Assembly: GCA_004154925.1 (NCBI GenBank)
Contig: QJNS01000139.1
Span: 124,001-188,000, forward strand
Source of the DNA: Monosporascus cannonballus
Taxonomy: Eukaryota > Ascomycota > Sordariomycetes > Xylariales
Direction: 5' to 3'
DNA length: 64,000 nt
Shown: one piece after another, positions 58,035-64,000 of the stretch
Layout: each line of letters opens with the position of its first letter
How positions within the stretch are numbered: position 1 is the stretch's first letter
The notes under the pieces: generated by a model
What the model was told of the DNA's origin: nothing
What the model saw: only the letters and a program-made list of their open reading frames with translations
Database searches by the model: none
Position numbers and translations under genes: made by a program

Positions 58035-61000
58035 TAAGGTTTTTAGCGGGTTTCCAGGTATTTTCAAAATTTAAGTACTTTTTTTATTTAATTAGGTACT
58101 AAGTAAATCCGTTTTATTTCCGTATATTGAAAATTCTTTCCACTTTATATATTTATTTATTTTTTACCTTTACGTTATTTTATGCCATATATATTTTAAT
58201 TGTATTTATTGTTAATTCGAATAAGAAAATATAAAAAATTAAATAGAATTTAACTTTTAGTAAAAATTCCAATTAATAATTGTTTTTTAAAATTTTCTTA
58301 ACGATTTTATATAAACCGATATATTTGAAATCGAATTTTTTGCTAAATTTTTTTATTTAAATATTTTTAGAAACGAAGTAAACCATTTCCCCCTTTTCGA
58401 AAATTAATTTTTTTAACCTTTTTTAATTGTAATATTTGTTTATTTGGTTCCGTACGAATTTTAATTCTGTTTTTATTTTTTAATATAATTATCGTAATTA
58501 TTCTAACGTAAGAATTATTTTAATATTAACTGGACCGTTATTACGTATTTCCTTATAAATTTTTAAAATAAAGCCAAAATTTGCGTTAGCTAATATTATC
58601 TTAATATTTTCGTAATAATTAATATTATAAGCTAATTAAGCAATAGGTAATTTTTTAACCTAATTATTTTGTTTGTAATTAATATAATATCGTAAATATA
58701 TTTCTAATATTTAATTTAACCGTTTTATTTATCCGTCCGTTTATGGTTTAAATATATTAAATAATTTATAATTTAAGTTAATTTATGCTATAAGGTTTTG
58801 CCAAAATTTAAATATAAATATCGAATCTTTATTTAAAATAATTTTTATTAATAATTTATATATATTAAAAATATTTTTAAAAATATATATGCTATTTATT
58901 TTACGTTAATATTCTTATAATAAGGTAAAAAATAAGAATATTTCGTAAACTGATCGATAATAACGAAAACGTTATCGTAATATATTTTTGTCGTTGGATT
59001 TTCGGATAAAAAAAATTTAATAATAAAATCCATAATAATTAAATCCCAAGGTTTTTTTAAGACCGGTAATAATTATAATTTTCCATAAGGTTTATATTAT
59101 TACGTTTTGGGCTTATTATAAAAATTATATTATCGTTATACTTTTTAAATTATCGTTTTTATTTTAAGAAAAAAATATATATATTAAAATCGTTTTAAGG
59201 TTTTGTAAATTTCTAAATATCCATATAATTAATATTCGTATATATTTCGTATTAAATCTATTTAATATTTTTCTAAAACTTATATTTTATTTGTTTTTTA
59301 GTTTTTTGAAAAACCGTTATTATATTATTAAATCTTTTAATGCATATCTAAAAATCTTATCCGAATTATTATAATTTATTACGGGTGTAAATATTTTTTT
59401 ATAATAATATTAAAAATTATATGGCTAATTTTAACTAATTTTTCCTTAAAATTTAATCGCCTGCTTAAGGTATTTATTTTGCCGTTTTTTAAACTTTTTT
59501 TGTAAATAATAACGAAATCGAAATTTATTAATTTTTTGGCGTATCGTAATTATCGTTCGGTAAATTTTCTGGTTGTAATAAATCGGGTAAAATTTTGATA
59601 ATCCGTATAAATTTTAACCTAATATAAATTTCCCTTTAGGAAATATTTAAATTCGCAAAATACCATAATAATAATTATAAATTCCTTATTTGGAATACCG
59701 TAATTAAATTCGGTTACTTTTAATTTATATGAAAAAAATATAATAAGATATAATTTGCCTTAATTATTTCGTTATCCGATTATTACGTTTAATACGTAAT
59801 CCGAAATATCGGTTTCTAATTCGACGGGGCGACTTAAATTATACATAATTAATACTGGTTTGTTAATAATCGTATTTTTGATTTCTTAAAACGTTTTTTC
59901 CGTTTCGGGCGTTTATTTGAACTTTTTTTTTTTAATAAGGTTAATTAAAGGTATAATAATTTTGCTAAAATTTCGAATAAACTTTTTATAATAATTAACG
60001 AATCCAAAAAATACTTATATTTCTTTAATTATTGTTAACGTTTGCCATTTTATAATTATAACGATTTTTTTTAAGTTTATTTTAATATATTTTAAGGTAA
60101 TAATATGTCCTAAATATTTTACTTTTTGTTTGTGGAATTAACTTTTTTTTGCATTAACCAATAATTTTGCGTTTTATAAAGCTTAAAAAACTTTATAAAC
60201 GTATCTTACGTATGCTTTTTTTGTTTTTAAAAAAATAAAAATATTATTAAAATAATATATAATAAAAATATTAAGGTATTTTCGTAATACATAATTTATT
60301 ATTCGTTAGAAAATTATTAGTACGTTCGTAAATCTTATTAACATAATTAAATATTTAAACAGTTTATATTTCGTTTTAAATATTATTTTTTATTCGTATT
60401 CTTTTTTAATTTTAATAAAATTATATTTATTTTTAAAATCGAATGCTATAAATTATTTAATTTTATAAAATTGGTTTTTTATTTTTATAATTAAAGGTAA
60501 TAATATTTAATCCTTAATAATAATATCGTTTAATTGCTGATAATTAATTATAAATTATAACTTTTTATTTTTTTTAAGTACGAAAAACATAAGTTATTCT
60601 GCCGGTAACTTTAAAAATTAAATTTATTTTTTCTGTAACCGATTTTCTAGGTATTCCCGGAAAACATATAACTTACTTTTGTTAAAATTATAAATAAGGT
60701 AAAACTTCGTTAAAAAACCCTTTTTAAAAATAATTTCGTAATTTTATTTGTTATATTCTAATAATTTCGTATCTAGTTCTTTTTTAAAAAGCTGCTTATA
60801 TTTATAATATGATAATAATATATTAATTAGATTTTTTAACTTTTAAAATTATTATTTTAAATCGTTATTTAATTGCCGTAATTTTGCTTTAATAATAATA
60901 ATAATATATTATATTTTTCTTTAATACCTATTCTTTTTTTTATATTTTATCCCTTTAGGTAATAAGGTATGTATCGTATCTTTATGCTTATATTCGTTAT

Positions 61001-63400
61001 TATTTTCGATCGAATATTAAAATTTTAATTTTTTTTTATTTATTAATAAAAGGTAAAATGAATTTTACTTAATTAATTTTTTTATTAATTAAAATTTTGT
61101 ACCGGTATATCCATAATTTTCTTAAAATTATATTATAATTCCCGAATAAAACGATATTGAAATCCATTATTTAATATCGTTCTTAAATAAAAATCTCGAA
61201 ATAACTAATTTCGCGTAAAATTTTTCCGTTATCGTAAACGAAATTTTAACCTTCGGCGTTTGTCGTTATATAAAATTTTAACTTATATCTCCATAATAAT
61301 CTAAATTTGTTAACCATATCCGGTATAATATAGTTTCCACCTAAAGCTCCGTAATCCATTATTACGATATATTAATACGTTCTAATTCGTATATTGAAGG
61401 TAATAAGGTTATTAACGGTTTTTATTATTGTATTTAAAGCCTTTTCTAAAAATTTATTTTAATTCCTTTAAGTTTTATTATTTTACAGTTTTTTTATAAG
61501 TAATTTTCGTTTTTTAATTTCTTTTCGAATTTGTCGAACCTTATTTATATTTCTTTATATAACGCGTCAAATTATTATATTTATCGTTTTTATCGGCGTA
61601 TTATATTTTCGAATTATATTAATTATTCTTAATTTTATTAAATTTCTTTTCTTTATTAGGTAAATTATTTTTTAATATGGCATATAATTTCTTATTAAAT
61701 TTTATCTTTTTCTATTAAAAATTTCGTATAAATTATTAAATTTTTTTCTTTAAGGTTTATCGTTTATCGGGATTTATAATAAATGTTAATTAAAAATAAA
61801 AATCCGTAATAACCCTTTAATAATATTTTTTTATAATATATTAAATTAATTCTTTTTCCGTTTAATAATTATATTATTTATAATAACAAAAAAGGTTTTC
61901 CTATAAGTATTATTTTCCTTTAAGTTAATATTTTATTATTATTAATTAAAAAAAATTATTTTTAAAGGTTATAAATCGAAAATATTAATATTATTATTTA
62001 TTATTTTTGTTTTTTCCCCTTTTATTAAAAAAATTAAATCCTTTATAATATATATGGATAATCCTGCTATAAATATGCCGTTTCCATTTTTCGTAAATAA
62101 GGTAATTTTGTTTTTTATAATAAATAATATGCATTTTGCCGTATTAATTAAAGGTTCCGCAATAAATTTTCTTTATTTAACCCTGGTATTCCTTTAATTA
62201 TTCTTTAAAAATATTCCGTTATTCCTTAATTACTTATTAAATTAGATTTTTAATTTTTTGCATTCCTTTTTAAATTTTTTGCCATAATAAATTTAACATA
62301 TATTTAAGCCGAATTATATTAATAAATTTTTCGTTTTTTTAATTCTTTTTAAGTTATTCCTTAAATATAAGTTTTTAATTATTCCGTTATAACTTTTTAA
62401 GTAAAAAATATTTATAAACCTTATGTCCCTTTTTTCCGTAATTATAGCACTTAATCTGGCTTTAGTCCTTCTTATAAGTAACTCCCAGTTCCATAAGGCC
62501 TGATTTAATGCCATAAAAAATGTTATTACGCCGAAAAGCGCTAATATTAATTATATATCAAAATTTGTTATCATTTTTTCTTTTAATTCCTTTAATACGC
62601 TAGGCATATTGCCGGTTATTAATTTTAATTATTATAACGATATAATCCGATAAATAATTAAGCCGGTTAAACTTAAAAAGTTTTTTTTATATTTTTTTTA
62701 AGTTATCGAAAAATATAATTATTAATACTTTTTCTTTTTAATTTAATTTGGATATTAATTAAATTAATACGTTGCCGTATTTAAATACCGATTTTTTTTA
62801 TTATAATTATTAGATTTATATTTCGGCTTTTATTTTTTCGTTTATTATTCCGAAAGCTTTTATTAATACTTATTCGAATTATTTGTAATTATTATATATC
62901 CGTATTATTTTTAAATTACGTTTTTCGATTAGTAAAATAACATATTTTCTTATAGCTAACTTAAATTAAATAACTGCGTCTCTGGTAAATCGTTTAATTG
63001 CAAACTTAATTCGTATAATAAACGTAATAAGTTAAATAAGAAAATACCCGAAATACGTTTAGTATTAAGTTAAAAACAATTATAATTTAATCGAAATTTT
63101 ATTAAAAGATTTTAACTTAAAAGGTTTAAGGATTTTTTTTGGTTTTTGGTAAAATTTAGCTAAATAACTTAATTCGGCTAAAAGGGCTTTCCGGTTTCGG
63201 GGATTTTTCTTTTTTCTTTAAATTTTTTATAAACAACTTAAAAAAACGTAATAAGGTTATTTTTATTTTATTTAAGTTAAATAATACGTTCGTTTATAGC
63301 ATTTAGGCGTTAAAAAAAATTTTTTCGAAAAAAGCAAAATTTTTTTTTTTCGGATTCCATTTTAATATTAAGGTTTTTAAGGATTTGGTAAATAAGTTAT
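58035..63400 (-). pseudogene. Gypsy B gag-pol remnant (Gag, RT, RNase H, integrase, chromodomain)
   Basis: Minus-strand reading shows a zinc knuckle CYNYGKKGHKVYKY at 62408-62449 (two cysteines now tyrosine). The RT active site reads YFNN at 60243-60254, so both catalytic aspartates of YxDD have become asparagine. The integrase segment VFVIIDQFTKYSYFLPYYK is near 58920-58980. A chromodomain-like segment reads YKVERIFNIRK...NGFT.YLIK.KKYLNFENTWKPAKNLIN at about 58035-58155. The body aligns in layout with Gypsy A but is more mutated. The frame at 62314-62514 is an off-frame shadow of the zinc-knuckle region. Confidence 0.9.
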
Positions 63401-63479
63401 TTGGGTTGCTTACTAATAAACATAATATCGGCGGTATTGCTTAAAATTTAACGGTATTACTAAATAAAAGTTTATAACG

Positions 63480-63872
63480 TATAACGGCTTGGCGGTTTAA
63501 CCAATTATTAAACCTAAATCGACGGGTTTATATTAACAAAAATATCGTAAAATTCTAAATAATGGATATAATAATATGTTACGTTTCGTAATATTAAGGG
63601 TATTTTAAGTAACGATATTTTATGCAAGCTAAAATTATTTAAATTATGGAAATAATGAACGTATATATTTTTATTTTGGCTTAAGGTATTTAAACGGCTT
63701 AAACCCTTAAGTCCCTTAAGCCCTTTAAGCTCTTCTGCCGACTTAAGGGGCTCAAAGCGCTTGGCGCTTTGAAACCTTTAAGCCAGTTACGTGACGCCTT
63801 GGCTTGGGTCGGAGCTTGATCCTTTTGTGGTTCCGACCGTCCGTAAGAAGCCAAGATCGTTAGGTCCTAACA
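63480..63872 (-). repeat. Gypsy B 5' LTR (right, 393 bp)
   Basis: The first half (inner side) is heavily mutated. From about 63690 to the end it is almost free of RIP-type change and ends CCTAACA. It contains the palindromic 'agcgcttggcgctt' block. Confidence 0.93.
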
Positions 63873-64000
63873 GAGCTGGGGTGAGGTAATCTCCGACCAG
63901 TCGTAAAGCAGATTCCAATAAATAAATATATTAGGTTATTTCCATCTAGCGTTTCCTACTGGTTGCCAAATGGTGGATTTATACTAATAAGTAGGTCGGT
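63873..64000. repeat. Repeat S, copy 2, right part (runs off the window)
   Basis: It starts with the second GAGCT and continues 'ggggtgaggtaatctccgaccagtcgtaaagcag', matching 27270 onward. It then passes straight through the point where element X sits in copy 1 ('cctactggttgccaaatggtggattt'). Confidence 0.7.

Larger units (their letters stand above)
56988..63872 (-). mobile_element. Gypsy B: Ty3/gypsy chromovirus-type LTR retrotransposon, RIP-degraded
   Basis: The element is 6885 bp, with LTRs at 56988-57381 and 63480-63872 and the direct repeat GAGCT at 56983-56987 and 63873-63877. The LTRs run TGTGACGGCTTGG to CCTAACA. The minus-strand order is zinc knuckle (62.4 kb), RT (60.25 kb), integrase (58.95 kb) and chromodomain (58.1 kb), with a purine tract beside the left LTR. 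It shares layout and the first about 200 bp of the LTR with Gypsy A but differs in the distal LTR half. It is inserted in repeat S. An antisense ORF lies next to the 3' LTR. Confidence 0.93.

Noticed and set aside
1..64000. CRISPR arrays, bacterial operons, riboswitches or rho-independent terminators
   Set aside because: The RIP pattern, fungal intron, HET gene and LTR retrotransposons show a eukaryotic genome; no regularly spaced short repeats were seen.

Overview
The window looks like a transposon-rich, AT-rich block of a filamentous ascomycete (Pezizomycotina) genome that has been through repeat-induced point mutation (RIP). Almost all of it is very AT-rich. TA-containing words are everywhere and CpG words remain common. 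Where two repeat copies can be compared, the differences are overwhelmingly C-to-T and G-to-A. Domains of transposable-element proteins can still be read but are full of stop codons. The genus cannot be named from the sequence alone.

One convincing intact gene is present, in a GC-balanced island at about 20.9-24.25 kb. It is a two-exon HET-domain (heterokaryon-incompatibility type) gene of 820 residues. A 68-bp intron interrupts the first HET motif. Upstream lies about 760 bp of unique sequence with one small doubtful ORF.

The rest is a layered set of mobile elements. Gypsy A (3856-10495, direct repeat ATACT) and Gypsy B (56988-63872, direct repeat GAGCT) are chromodomain-carrying Ty3/gypsy elements on the minus strand. 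Each also has a decayed plus-strand (antisense) ORF of about 187 codons between the chromodomain and the 3' LTR. A Ty1/copia element occupies 45951-51419 (minus strand, direct repeat GTTTA). A Tc1/mariner element occupies 31431-32829 (TA target, inverted ends). An unidentified non-autonomous element, here called X, lies at 27359-28709, with a second copy at 54831-56661. There are also a largely unmutated LTR-like sequence at 37960, two more LTR-like repeats (24953, 36654), a roughly 300-bp repeat family with a tRNA-like A box (18.7, 20.8, 45.7/51.4 and 51.5 kb), two more tRNA-like pieces (40.3, 55.9 kb) and a family of about 115-bp repeats (2.25, 55.8, 56.2, 56.7 kb).

The insertions are nested, and the window holds a second copy of each target family. 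Copia sits inside the tRNA-like repeat whose continuous form is at 18.9 kb. Gypsy A sits inside a repeat continuous at 15.8 kb. X copy 1 and Gypsy B sit at different points in two copies of one short repeat, so each copy shows the site occupied in the other. In all three LTR elements the outer edge of each LTR is less mutated than the matching inward-facing edge of its partner. The remaining intervals are AT-rich sequence in which I could support no gene.
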